Of a stretch of DNA of 64,000 bases, positions 42,824 through 51,274 are shown piece after piece (the first letter of the stretch is position 1; each line of letters begins with the position of its first letter). This stretch comes from Nocardioides insulae DSM 17944 (lineage in GTDB: Bacteria; Actinomycetota; Actinomycetes; Propionibacteriales; Nocardioidaceae). Both the position numbers and the translations under genes were made by a program. Below the pieces are notes generated by a model. The model was not told the origin of the DNA and made no database searches. It saw only the letters and a list, made by a program, of their open reading frames with translations. The stretch is from positions 744,001 to 808,000 of the forward strand of contig NZ_KE383929.1 in assembly GCF_000422825.1 (NCBI RefSeq). Reading direction: 5' to 3'.

Positions 42824-43495
42824 GTGCGCACTCGACGCGTCTCGGCAGCACTCTGCGGCGCCGCCCTGACTCTGACCCTGGCCGCCTGCGGAGGGACCGA
42901 TGAGGGGTCTGCGACGGCCTCGGAGAGCACCTCCTCCCCGAGTTCCTCGGGCGCGTCCGCCGGGACCGAGGAGGCCGCAGGGGACGAGGGTGCCGCGGTG
43001 ACCGCGGTCGACCCCTGGATCAAGTCCGCTGAGAAGGGTGGGATGACCGCCTTGTTCGCCGACCTCACCAATGACGGGTCCACCGAGGTCGTGGTGACGG
43101 GGGCGAGCAGCCCCGCGGCCAGCACGGTCGAGTTGCACGAGACCACCCAGGGCAGCGATGGATCCTCGATGATGAAGCCGGTCGAGGGCGGGTTCACCGT
43201 GCCGGCTGGCGAGAGCCACGAACTCGAGCCGGGCGGCGACCACGTCATGCTGATGGGACTCACCAAGGCCCTCAAGCCCGGCGAGCGCGTCACCGTCGAA
43301 CTCCAGTTGGAGGACGGCAGCACGTCCTCCGTGGAGGCGATCGTGAAGGACTTCGCCGGCGCCGACGAGAACTACGGCGACTCGGAGTCCGAGGACTCCA
43401 TGGATGGCATGGACGACATGGACCACGACGACATGGGTGACATGGACGGGATGGACCATGGCGCCGACTCGCCCTCGAACGGCAGCGGTTCCTGA
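42824..43495 (+). CDS. Copper chaperone PCu(A)C-domain lipoprotein
   Basis: A 223-residue extracytoplasmic protein. A lipoprotein signal ends in LTLAACGG (lipobox LAAC). Then comes the DUF461/PCuAC beta-barrel (about 60-180), with VELHETTQG, SSMMKPVEGGFTVPAGESHELEPGGDHVMLMGL; the HxnM...HxM Cu(I) site is visible as His in ELHE, Met in SSMMKPV, and HVM. The C-terminal tail is unusual: a Met/Asp/His-rich run (SMDGMDDMDHDDMGDMDGM) that could bind extra copper. The GTG start is five bases after GGAGG. It is the first gene of a PCuAC-DyP-CopC group. Confidence 0.9.
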   Translation: MRTRRVSAALCGAALTLTLAACGGTDEGSATASESTSSPSSSGASAGTEEAAGDEGAAVTAVDPWIKSAEKGGMTALFADLTNDGSTEVVVTGASSPAASTVELHETTQGSDGSSMMKPVEGGFTVPAGESHELEPGGDHVMLMGLTKALKPGERVTVELQLEDGSTSSVEAIVKDFAGADENYGDSESEDSMDGMDDMDHDDMGDMDGMDHGADSPSNGSGS

Positions 43496-43518
43496 GACCG
43501 GTCCCTGAGGTAGTGCAG

Positions 43519-44754
43519 ATGAGTTCATCCCCCCGACGCTGGGGCCGGCGCCAGGTCTTGCAGTCGAGCGCTGCCGCGCTCGGCGGTGCCGGGCTGGGCT
43601 GGTCGGCGGCGGCCGGGCTGCTCCCCGCCCCTGCCGCGGCGGAGGAGACGACCGGCGCACCAGCGACGACGACCGTCCCATCGCCGGGCAACGAGACCGT
43701 CTCCTTCCACGCGGCCCACCAGGCCGGGATCGCGACGCCGCCACAGGCGACCCTGACCCTGATCGGGCTCGACCTGCGGGACGGGGTGACGAAGCCCGAC
43801 CTGGGCCGCATGCTGTCCCTGCTCAGTGACGACGCCGCCCGCCTCACCCGCGGCCTTCCCGCCCTGGCCGACACCGAACCCGAGCTCGCCGAGCACCCTG
43901 CACGGTTGAGCGTCACCTTCGGGTTCGGTCCCCGGGTGATGGACCAGCTCCTCGGCGGCCGGGTCGGTGGCCTCAAGGCGCTGCCCGATTTCAAGACCGA
44001 CCGGCTCGATCCGGCCTGGGGACAGACCGATCTCGCGGTGCAGATCTGTGCCGAGGATCCCCTCACCCTCGCCCACGCCCGCCGGATGATCCTCAAGGAC
44101 TCCGCCGACTTCGCCACCGTGCGCTGGCTGCAGGAGGGGTACCGCTACGCCCACGGCACGGTGCCCGACGGCACCACCATGCGCAACGTGATGGGCCAGG
44201 TGGACGGCACCGTCAACCCCGTCGAGGCCGACCCCGACTTCGCCTCGCTGGTGTGGTCGCAGCAGGCCGGCTTCGAGGGCGGCACCTTCATGGTGGTACG
44301 CCGGATGCGGACCGAACTCGACACCTGGGACAAGGTCGACCGCCCCGGGCGCGAGGCCACCATCGGCCGCACCCTCGACAACGGCGCCCCGCTGACCGGT
44401 ACCTCCGAACACGACGAGCCCGACTTCGAGGCCACCGATGACCTGGGCTTCCCGGTGATCGACCCCGCCAGCCACGTCGCCCGGGCCCGGTCCGAGGACC
44501 CGGCGCAGCGGTTCCATCGACGCTCGTACAACTACACCGTCCCGGATCCCTCCCGTCCGACCGGGGAGGACAGCGGCCTGGTCTTCATCGCCTTCGCGGC
44601 CGACCTGGAGCGGCAGTTCGTGCCGGTGCAGGCCCGCCTCGCCGAACTCGACCGCCTCAACGAATGGGTGACCACCATCGGCTCAGCCGTCTACGCCATC
44701 CCGCCGGGCGCCGCGGAGGACGAGTACGTCGGCCAGGGGCTGGTGGAGCGATGA
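43519..44754 (+). CDS. Tat-exported DyP-type peroxidase
   Basis: A 411-residue heme peroxidase of the DyP superfamily (EfeB/DyPA-like). The N-terminus has a Tat motif (RRWGRRQVLQSS) and signal ending in LLPAPAAAEE. Heme-site residues are visible: Asp229 in GQVDGT (the GxxDG motif), His319 in ASHVARARSEDP as proximal ligand, with the Arg-rich stretch following. It oxidises phenolic or dye-like substrates, or processes heme and iron, in the cell envelope. ATG 43519 lies nine bases after GAGG; a GTG two codons upstream is in frame. It overlaps the CopC gene by four bases. Confidence 0.92.
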   Translation: MSSSPRRWGRRQVLQSSAAALGGAGLGWSAAAGLLPAPAAAEETTGAPATTTVPSPGNETVSFHAAHQAGIATPPQATLTLIGLDLRDGVTKPDLGRMLSLLSDDAARLTRGLPALADTEPELAEHPARLSVTFGFGPRVMDQLLGGRVGGLKALPDFKTDRLDPAWGQTDLAVQICAEDPLTLAHARRMILKDSADFATVRWLQEGYRYAHGTVPDGTTMRNVMGQVDGTVNPVEADPDFASLVWSQQAGFEGGTFMVVRRMRTELDTWDKVDRPGREATIGRTLDNGAPLTGTSEHDEPDFEATDDLGFPVIDPASHVARARSEDPAQRFHRRSYNYTVPDPSRPTGEDSGLVFIAFAADLERQFVPVQARLAELDRLNEWVTTIGSAVYAIPPGAAEDEYVGQGLVER

Positions 44755-45383
44755 GCACCCGTCGTCCCGTGGCGGTCGCGATGCTGACCGCCCTGTTCGC
44801 AGCGTTCCTGATCGCGCTCGTCCCCTCCCCTGCCTCGGCCCACGCCACCCTGATCAGTTCGACGCCCGCCGACGGCGCCGAACTGGCCGAAGCGCCTCGC
44901 GAGGTGACCCTCGAGTTCAGCGATGAGATCGCCGATCCGTCGTACGTGATCGTCACCGACCCGCACGGCACCTCCATCGGGCTGGGCGACGCGGTCGTCG
45001 ACGGCAACCTGGTGACCCTGCAGATCGGCAACGGCGGGGAGGGCAGCTACACGATGGCCTACCGCGCCACCTCCTCCGACGGCCACCAGATCAGTGGCGA
45101 GATCGGCTTCAGCGTCGGGACACCGTCCGAGTCCGGTGGCGAGACCGAGGGGCCCGACCAGGCGCCGTCCTCGGACGCCGGTGCCGATGCCGGTGCGAAT
45201 GCGGACGAGGCTGCCGGTGACGAAGGCTCCGCAGCGGCGAAGCCGGCCGGATCGGGCTGGGACCGCACCACCGTCACGATCACCGTCGCGGTGCTGCTCT
45301 TCATCGGGGCGGCGATCCTGTTCCTGCTCGCCCGTCGTACGCCGATGCGCGAGGATCGTCCGGGTGAGTCTGGGCGAGGGTGA
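44751..45383 (+). CDS. CopC-domain copper-resistance protein with C-terminal membrane anchor
   Basis: A 210-residue protein: signal peptide (residues 1-30, ending PASAHA), CopC beta-barrel starting at mature His (HATLISSTPADGAEL, with His1 as Cu(II) ligand, followed by EVTLEFSDEIADPSYV and SSDGHQISGEIGFSV with a second His), an Asp/Gly/Ala-rich linker (~120-170) and one C-terminal membrane helix (TVTITVAVLLFIGAAILFLL). It probably binds copper at the outer face of the membrane. Its start overlaps the DyP stop. Confidence 0.92.
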   Translation: MSTRRPVAVAMLTALFAAFLIALVPSPASAHATLISSTPADGAELAEAPREVTLEFSDEIADPSYVIVTDPHGTSIGLGDAVVDGNLVTLQIGNGGEGSYTMAYRATSSDGHQISGEIGFSVGTPSESGGETEGPDQAPSSDAGADAGANADEAAGDEGSAAAKPAGSGWDRTTVTITVAVLLFIGAAILFLLARRTPMREDRPGESGRG

Positions 45384-46584
45384 GGCGGCGCTGAGACCGG
45401 CCCGGCGGGCGGTCTCGGCGCTGTTCTTCGTCAATGCGGTCCTGTACGCCAACCTGATCCCGCGGCTGCCGGAGATCAAGGACCAATTGGGGCTGAGCAA
45501 CGCCGGCCTCGGCACGGCGATCGCGGCGATGCCGTTCGGCGCCCTGGCCGCGGGCTTGCTGGCCCCGCTGCTCATCCAGCGCTTCGGGTCGGGACGGGTC
45601 GGCGCACTCGGGCTGGTGCTCCTGGCGTTCGCGGTGGCCGGTGTCCCGTTCGCCGGCAGTTGGCTCGGCCTCGCCGCGGTCATGCTGGTCGTGGGCAGCC
45701 TGGACGCCGTGGTGGATGTCGCCCAGAACGCGCACGCACTACGACTCCAGCGCCGTTACGACCGCTCGATCATCAACTCCTTCCACGGCATGTGGAGCCT
45801 CGGTGCCGTGACCGGCGGCCTGCTCGGGTCTGCCGCCGCCGGCCTCATCGTCCCGCTCGGCCTGCACCTGTTGATCTCCGCGGTGGTCTTCAGCGTGGTC
45901 GCCCTGGTGGCGGGCCGGTGGCTTCTGCCCGGCCCGGACGGCCAGGCACGTGCGCAGCGGACCACCACCCCGGTACGCCGTCCCACCGGGCGGGTCGTGC
46001 TCCTGGTGCTGGCGCTGGGTGTGCTCGCCTCCTGCGGGGTCTTCGTCGAGGACGCCGGGGCCACCTGGAGCGCCCTCTACCTGCGAGTCGAGGTCGGCGC
46101 GACGGCCGCGCTGGGTGGGCTCGCCTTCGTCGCCCTCCAGGCCGCGATGACCGTGGGCCGGTTCACCGGGGACCGCGCGGTGGACCGGTACGGCGCACCC
46201 CGTGTCGCGCTGGTCGGCGGAGCAGCGATCGCGCTGGGGATGGGGCTGGCCCTGACGGTGCCTTCCGTGCCGACGACCCTGGTCGGGTTCACCCTCGCCG
46301 GGCTCGGCACCGCGACCGTCATCCCGCTTGCCATGCACACCGCCGACGAGCTTCCCGGACTCGCCCCCGGTGTCGGTCTCACCGCGGTCAACTGGCTGCT
46401 GCGGGTGGGGCTGCTCCTTTCGCCGGTCGCCGTCGGGCTGGTCGCCGACGCGTCGAACCTCCGGGTCGCGCTGCTCAGCGTGGTCATCGCCGGTGTTGGG
46501 GTGATGCTGCTGGGTCGACTGCTCGGGCCACGGCAGCCATCGCCCGTCCCGGCCCCGTCGTCGGTCCGGCAGTGCGATGGCTGA
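45364..46584 (+). CDS. MFS transporter
   Basis: A 406-residue major-facilitator protein with 12 predicted helices; the first is NAVLYANLIPRLPEIKDQL... with GLGTAIAAMPFGALAAG, and the family loop DVAQNAHALRLQRRYDRSIINSFHGMWSLG lies in the middle. It resembles the YbjJ/FucP-like sugar or drug facilitators. The only plausible start is a GTG at 45364, overlapping the CopC gene by 20 bases, so it is co-transcribed with the copper genes. A metal-linked role is not indicated by its sequence; the substrate is unknown. Confidence 0.85.
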   Translation: MSLGEGEAALRPARRAVSALFFVNAVLYANLIPRLPEIKDQLGLSNAGLGTAIAAMPFGALAAGLLAPLLIQRFGSGRVGALGLVLLAFAVAGVPFAGSWLGLAAVMLVVGSLDAVVDVAQNAHALRLQRRYDRSIINSFHGMWSLGAVTGGLLGSAAAGLIVPLGLHLLISAVVFSVVALVAGRWLLPGPDGQARAQRTTTPVRRPTGRVVLLVLALGVLASCGVFVEDAGATWSALYLRVEVGATAALGGLAFVALQAAMTVGRFTGDRAVDRYGAPRVALVGGAAIALGMGLALTVPSVPTTLVGFTLAGLGTATVIPLAMHTADELPGLAPGVGLTAVNWLLRVGLLLSPVAVGLVADASNLRVALLSVVIAGVGVMLLGRLLGPRQPSPVPAPSSVRQCDG

Positions 46585-46589
46585 GCCAC

Positions 46590-49433
46590 TCACTCCGAGC
46601 CGAGTGTGATCGGGCTCGCCGACACCCTGCTCGCGAGCGCATGGGCGCGGCGCGCGTCCAGCGGTGAGTCCCGCCGCTCGAGCCGTTCGGAGAGGACGGC
46701 CGATGCGGCCTCCGCGTCGCCCGCGTGCACGAATCCGTAGAGCATGGCTTCCTCCACGACCTCGCGCTGCGCATCGGAACCCCCCACCCGGGGCAGCACC
46801 GGCAGAAGTTCCTGGAGGCGCTCGGCCGCCCCGCGCCAGTCCTTCTCCAGCAGGGAGCCGAAGGCGCGACACACCGGTGCCACGACGCTGCGCAGGGTCG
46901 GGTCGGCGGCCCCGAGCGCGTGGACGCCGAGTCGGCGAAGCCCCTCCGCGTCACCGGCAGCGGTCCGCGCGATCGCCGCATGCAGGGCCACGAAGGGAGT
47001 CTCCGGCCGCTCCAGCAGTGCGGGGTCGGCCGCCGCCAGGATCGGGCCGATCGGAGGCGTCGGCCCCTCCCCCGCGAACGCCGGCGCCGCGCCCATCGCC
47101 GCCGCGGCGGCGTCCCAGCCCGAGGTGGTGAGATGCCAGCGCCACAACAGTGAGGCCGAGTCCACCAGTGCTCTCACCCCCGTCACCGTGTCGGGGGCGA
47201 GCTGGGAGTAGTAGCGGTGGCGTACCGCCTCGGTGTCCCCCAGCGCGAGCTCGTGCAGCGCGGCATGCCAGGAGAAGTGTGCCCGGTGGCTGGCCGAGCG
47301 GCCGCTCTCCCGCACCCAATGGTCCAGCCAGGCCCGGCCCTCCTCGTGCTGGCCGGTCTCGTAGAACACGTGGGTCTGGGCGTGCACCGCATGCCCGGAG
47401 GTCGGCTCGCAGGAGAGCGCGCTCTCGGCGAGCATCCCCGCCTCCTCGAAGCGTCCCTGGTCCTGCCGGGTGAACGCGAGCAGGGAGATGTACCACCAGT
47501 GGTCGCCGTACGCCGGTGCCAGCCCCTCGACCAGGTCCCAGGCCTCGCGTCGTACGTCGGTCACCCCGGAGAAGGCGATGGTGGGCACCGCCGCCGACAC
47601 CGCGAGAGCGTCCCGAGGGTGCGTCGCCACATGCGACATCAGCGCCTGGGCACCCGTCTCCCCCAGGTCCTCCACCCGGCGTCCGACCACCTCCACGAAG
47701 CTCGCCTCGCGGGCGTCGCCGCGGGTGAGGATCGACGCTCGGGCATCGCCGAGGCTGGCGCCGACGTCGATGTCCGCTCCCGCCTCGTGCCCGAGCAGCG
47801 CGAGCGCCGCGTGGGCGACGGCGAAGTCGGGGTCGAGCCGGGTCGCCTCGCGAATCAGGTCCTCACCGCCCGACTGCAACCGCATCACCCGCTCGAGGCC
47901 GGCGTTGTACGCGGCCGCGGCCTCGGCGGTGGTGGACAACGGCAGCCCCAGCGGGTCGCGGGGGCGTGCCACCGGGTGGTGCCCACCGACCCACCGGCCG
48001 TCCTCGAGCCGGCGCGGCAGCGGTGCGACGGCGTCCAGGATCGACGTCGCCACCCCGGATGCCTGGACCCGGATCTCGGGCACCGCCGTGGATTCCCACA
48101 GCTCGCCTCGGCGCAGCGCGCCGAGCGTCCAGATCGGGGCCTCGGTGTCACCGAGGCCGCCGATCAGTCGTCCGCGATCGGTGCTGAAACCCATCCCAGC
48201 GGAGGCGACCGAGGCGATCGCACCACCGGGGCGGGAACGCAGCAGGTCGTCGAGGAGCGGATTGCCCAGCGTCCGGATGTCGGCACGCGGGCCGGTGCAG
48301 TTGACCACCCAGCCGACGTCGCGGCGGCTCCCGTCGGAGAGGGAGACTCGCACGCCACCGCGCTGGAGCGGCTCCGCGTCGCCCACCGTGAGCGCCTCGA
48401 CCCGCAGCCGTCCGGTACTCCGCAGCGAGTCGACCAGGGTCGCACTGGTGGGCGGCATCCGATGGCGCAGCGTGTTCCACCCGCCGGCGTGCTCGGCCAC
48501 GAATCGATCGCGTTCGCCGTCGTCCAACCGCTCCCACAGTTCCGCGATCCGGTAGCGCAGCCCGTCGACCGCCGGCCGCCAGTCCCCTGTGGTCGCCCGT
48601 ACGTCGTGCAGGTGCCGCTCGGCCCGCGGCAGGATCTCCTCGAGGGTGCCTCCCCAGTCGGAGATGTCGGGGATGGCCGCGAGCTTCGGCACCGCCAGGT
48701 GCGCGCGCGGCAGCCGGCCGGTGCGGGAGACCGCGTGCAGGGTCCGGTCGGGGCGGTTGTCCCCGGCGGAGAGCGAGAGCACGACGTCGACCATGGTGAG
48801 CCCCGCCCCCACGATGAGGACATCGGAGGGACCGGCCGCGTCCCGGCGTACGACGTCCAGCGCTCCCGTCGCCCATGGGTCGGGCACGAAGAAGGCGGAG
48901 TCGCGCAGCGACTCCGCCGCCCAGGAGTCACCCGCGCCGGGCAGACCGGTGGCGACCACGATGGCCTCCGCGGCCAGGCGGGCGCCTTCGCTGGTGAGCG
49001 CCGTCCAGCCCGACCCGGTCCGCAGTACCCCGACCGCGCGCGTGCGCAGGTGCCGCAGGGTGACCAGAGCGTCCGCCTGGAGTTCCTGGGTCAGGGTGTC
49101 GTCGAGGTATCGGGCGAACTGTCGCCGCGCCACGAAGGCGTTGGCATCGGCGTTGCTGCCGACCTCCTGACGACCGAGCCAGGCGACGAAGTGGCCCGGT
49201 TCCTCGGGCAGGGCTGACATCCCCGAGGCGGGCACGTTCAGCAGGTGGTCCTCGTCGGTCGTGCCGAACGCGACCCCCCGGGCCCAGCGGTCGGCCGGGT
49301 CGAGGAGGAGCACCTCGAGTCGCGTCGAGCGGCGGCGCGCAGCGCGGGCCAGGTGCAGCGCGGTCAGGGTGCCGGCGGCACCCCCGCCGGCGACGACGAC
49401 ACGGGGGCATTCCCCCGGTGCGCAGTCCCTCAC
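46590..49433 (-). CDS. FAD/NAD(P)-binding protein fused to a TPR38-like domain
   Basis: A 947-residue chain with two parts. Residues ~8-490 are an FAD/NAD(P)-binding oxidoreductase of the COG4529/NAD_binding_9 type: GGGAAGTLTALHLA near the N-terminus and a second loop VLIVGAGLTMVDVVLSLS near residue 200. Residues ~500-947 start PRDPLGLPLSTTAEAAAAYNAGLERVM and contain tetratricopeptide-like helices (DPDFAVAHAALALLG, YNAGLERVM, CEPTSGHAVHAQTHVFYETGQHEEGRAWL), resembling TTC38-family proteins that normally stand alone. There is no stop between them. The GTG at 49433 is used; a GTG at 49451 adjoins the preceding stop and is possible. It ends the 50-63 kb operon. Confidence 0.82.
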   Translation of the reverse strand: MRDCAPGECPRVVVAGGGAAGTLTALHLARAARRRSTRLEVLLLDPADRWARGVAFGTTDEDHLLNVPASGMSALPEEPGHFVAWLGRQEVGSNADANAFVARRQFARYLDDTLTQELQADALVTLRHLRTRAVGVLRTGSGWTALTSEGARLAAEAIVVATGLPGAGDSWAAESLRDSAFFVPDPWATGALDVVRRDAAGPSDVLIVGAGLTMVDVVLSLSAGDNRPDRTLHAVSRTGRLPRAHLAVPKLAAIPDISDWGGTLEEILPRAERHLHDVRATTGDWRPAVDGLRYRIAELWERLDDGERDRFVAEHAGGWNTLRHRMPPTSATLVDSLRSTGRLRVEALTVGDAEPLQRGGVRVSLSDGSRRDVGWVVNCTGPRADIRTLGNPLLDDLLRSRPGGAIASVASAGMGFSTDRGRLIGGLGDTEAPIWTLGALRRGELWESTAVPEIRVQASGVATSILDAVAPLPRRLEDGRWVGGHHPVARPRDPLGLPLSTTAEAAAAYNAGLERVMRLQSGGEDLIREATRLDPDFAVAHAALALLGHEAGADIDVGASLGDARASILTRGDAREASFVEVVGRRVEDLGETGAQALMSHVATHPRDALAVSAAVPTIAFSGVTDVRREAWDLVEGLAPAYGDHWWYISLLAFTRQDQGRFEEAGMLAESALSCEPTSGHAVHAQTHVFYETGQHEEGRAWLDHWVRESGRSASHRAHFSWHAALHELALGDTEAVRHRYYSQLAPDTVTGVRALVDSASLLWRWHLTTSGWDAAAAAMGAAPAFAGEGPTPPIGPILAAADPALLERPETPFVALHAAIARTAAGDAEGLRRLGVHALGAADPTLRSVVAPVCRAFGSLLEKDWRGAAERLQELLPVLPRVGGSDAQREVVEEAMLYGFVHAGDAEAASAVLSERLERRDSPLDARRAHALASRVSASPITLGSE

Positions 49434-49452
49434 GGGGCGCCCGCCCCACACC

Positions 49453-49992
49453 TCACACCACCGCCTTCGCCGCGAGCAGTGCGTCGAACACCGGGCGGGC
49501 CCGGTCGAGCCACGGCTGGTACACCGCGGGCTCGTCGTACTGCGCATCGATGACGTAGAGCCCGCCGGCGGGCACGGTCGCCCCGAGCTCGGAGAGCACC
49601 GGCCGCAGGGTGGTCTCGACCGCCAACGCGTGGCCGGGACCAGCACCGAGCATGAGCGGCGCCGCGAGGACGCCGTCCAGCCCGCCGCCGGGGAACCTGT
49701 CCATGAACGCCTTGAGCAATCCGGTGTAGGCGGCCTTGTACGTCGGGCTGGCCACCACGACGACGTCGGCGCCGGCGACGCTCTCCACCGCCTCGGAGAC
49801 CTCGTGTGCGGACTGGTCGAAGAGCGAGCCGCCCAGCTCGGCCAGGTCGAGCACGATGTCCGGCTCGGTGTCGGTGAGTCCGCGGGCGAGGGTGGTCGCG
49901 GCGGCGAGGGTGCGCGACCGGGGCTTGGGATTGCCGACGACCACGGCGGTGCGCGGCGAGGTGGTGCGGATGCGGCGGGTATGGATCGACAT
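49453..49992 (-). CDS. NADPH-dependent FMN reductase (SsuE type)
   Basis: A 179-residue flavodoxin-fold reductase: AVVVGNPKPRSRTLAAATTL with the phosphate-binding loop near residue 20, ASPTYKAAYTGLLKAFMDRF at ~85-105 and ERPLM-like region PLMLGAGPGHALAVETTLRPVL. It would supply reduced FMN to the LLM monooxygenases encoded in the same operon. ATG start; the next gene's stop is nine bases upstream. Confidence 0.9.
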   Translation of the reverse strand: MSIHTRRIRTTSPRTAVVVGNPKPRSRTLAAATTLARGLTDTEPDIVLDLAELGGSLFDQSAHEVSEAVESVAGADVVVVASPTYKAAYTGLLKAFMDRFPGGGLDGVLAAPLMLGAGPGHALAVETTLRPVLSELGATVPAGGLYVIDAQYDEPAVYQPWLDRARPVFDALLAAKAVV

Positions 49993-50001
49993 CGGTTCCC
50001 C

Positions 50002-50514
50002 CTAGGCGGGCTGTTGCAGCGTGCCGAAGCCGCTGCGGTGGAAGATGAGCGGTGGCAGGGCGGTGGCGTGGTCGGCGTGCTCCACCCGGTGGAGTTGGAG
50101 CAGCACCAGGATGTGGTCGCCGGCGTCGACCTCGCGGTAGATCGTGCAGTCGAAGCGGGCCAGCCCCTCGTCGAGCAGTACCGCGCCCTCCTCGGTGGTC
50201 ACCCGTGGGACACCGGCGAAACGTTCGTCCACCGGCCCGGCCAACTGCCGGCACACCGCTGCCTGCCCGTCGGCCAGCACGGTCACCCCCAGATGTTCTG
50301 CCCTGCGCAGCGCCGGCCAGGTCTTGGAGGTGACGGCGAGGTTGATCGAGACCAGCGGCGGGTCGAGGCTGACCGAGGTGAACGAACTGGCGGCGAGTCC
50401 GAGGGTCTCCCCTTCGACCTCGGCCGCCACCGCGACGACACCGGTGGGGAAGAAGCCGAATGCGTGCCGCAGTCGGGTCGGGTCGAGATCCTGATTGGTG
50501 TTCAGCGTGGTCAC
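50002..50514 (-). CDS. Flavin reductase domain protein
   Basis: A 170-residue flavin_reduct (HpaC/DszD-like) protein: FGFFPTGVVAVAAEVEGETLGLAASSFTSVSLDPPLVSINLA is the FMN-binding N-terminal part, and VTVLADGQAAVCRQLAGP follows, with GDHILVLLQLHRVEHADHATALPPLIFHRSGF near the end. It would deliver FMNH2 or FADH2 to the operon's two flavin monooxygenases, duplicating the function of the SsuE-like gene. GTG start at 50514. Confidence 0.9.
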   Translation of the reverse strand: MTTLNTNQDLDPTRLRHAFGFFPTGVVAVAAEVEGETLGLAASSFTSVSLDPPLVSINLAVTSKTWPALRRAEHLGVTVLADGQAAVCRQLAGPVDERFAGVPRVTTEEGAVLLDEGLARFDCTIYREVDAGDHILVLLQLHRVEHADHATALPPLIFHRSGFGTLQQPA

Positions 50515-50566
50515 GAGAAGGTGCCTTTCGCTCGGGGATGCGTGGCAGAGGAACCGATGGGTGGGA

Positions 50567-51274
50567 TCACGGGTGAGCGCTCACCACCTCGGGGAGACCG
50601 GACCCGAGCCGCAGTGACTCGAGGAACAGCACCACGGTCGCCGCGACCGAGCGGTGCGCGAGATCGTTGAGGACGTCGTGCCGCCCCCCTGCCACTACCC
50701 GCAGCCGGGCCCGCGGCGCGGTCTCGGCGAGCGCGGTCACCTGCGCCACCGGGGTGATGGTGTCGGCGGACCCGTGCAGCACCAGGAGCGGCCGCGTGGT
50801 GGGCAGCGTCCGAAGTTCGGGACCCGGAACCGGGTCGGCCAACCGCCCGCGGGTGAAGTCGGTGTCCTCACCGATCACCCGGCGATGGACCGGACAGGCG
50901 GTCCGAGCCTCCACCTCCTCCTCCCAGGAGTCGACGTGTGCAGGGGCTCCGGGCAGCGCGAGACCCGCCAACACGCCCGCGTCCGCGTCCACGCGGCCGA
51001 GGAGGCGCGCCACTGCGGCGGCCCCGCTGTCGGAGCCGAGCAGCACCCGCGGCGCCGGCAGCGACTCCTCGGCCAGGAGCTTCTCGATCCGCGCCCGCAC
51101 CGCATCGGGCACGTCGAGCCCCTCGACGTACCGCACCCGATACGAGTCCGCAGCGAGGCGACGGCCCAACCGCGCGTACGACGCCGCCGTCTCGCCCCGT
51201 CCTGGTACCAGGATCACGGTGCCGCGCGGCGTACCACCGGTCGGCTCGTCCCAGCGTGTCTCCGGGCGTCTCAT
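50567..51274 (-). CDS. Alpha/beta-hydrolase (predicted esterase/lipase)
   Basis: A 235-residue alpha/beta-hydrolase. TVILVPGRGETAASYARLGRRLA is the oxyanion-hole region, VLLGSDSGAAAVARL holds the candidate nucleophile Ser (GSDSG in place of GxSxG), a loop LLVLHGSADTITPVAQ carries the Asp, and GGRHDVLNDLAHRSVA the catalytic His. The ATG at 51274 overlaps the stop of the cupin gene; a GTG three codons upstream also lies in frame. A role in the organosulfur-type operon is inferred from position. Confidence 0.8.
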   Translation of the reverse strand: MRRPETRWDEPTGGTPRGTVILVPGRGETAASYARLGRRLAADSYRVRYVEGLDVPDAVRARIEKLLAEESLPAPRVLLGSDSGAAAVARLLGRVDADAGVLAGLALPGAPAHVDSWEEEVEARTACPVHRRVIGEDTDFTRGRLADPVPGPELRTLPTTRPLLVLHGSADTITPVAQVTALAETAPRARLRVVAGGRHDVLNDLAHRSVAATVVLFLESLRLGSGLPEVVSAHP

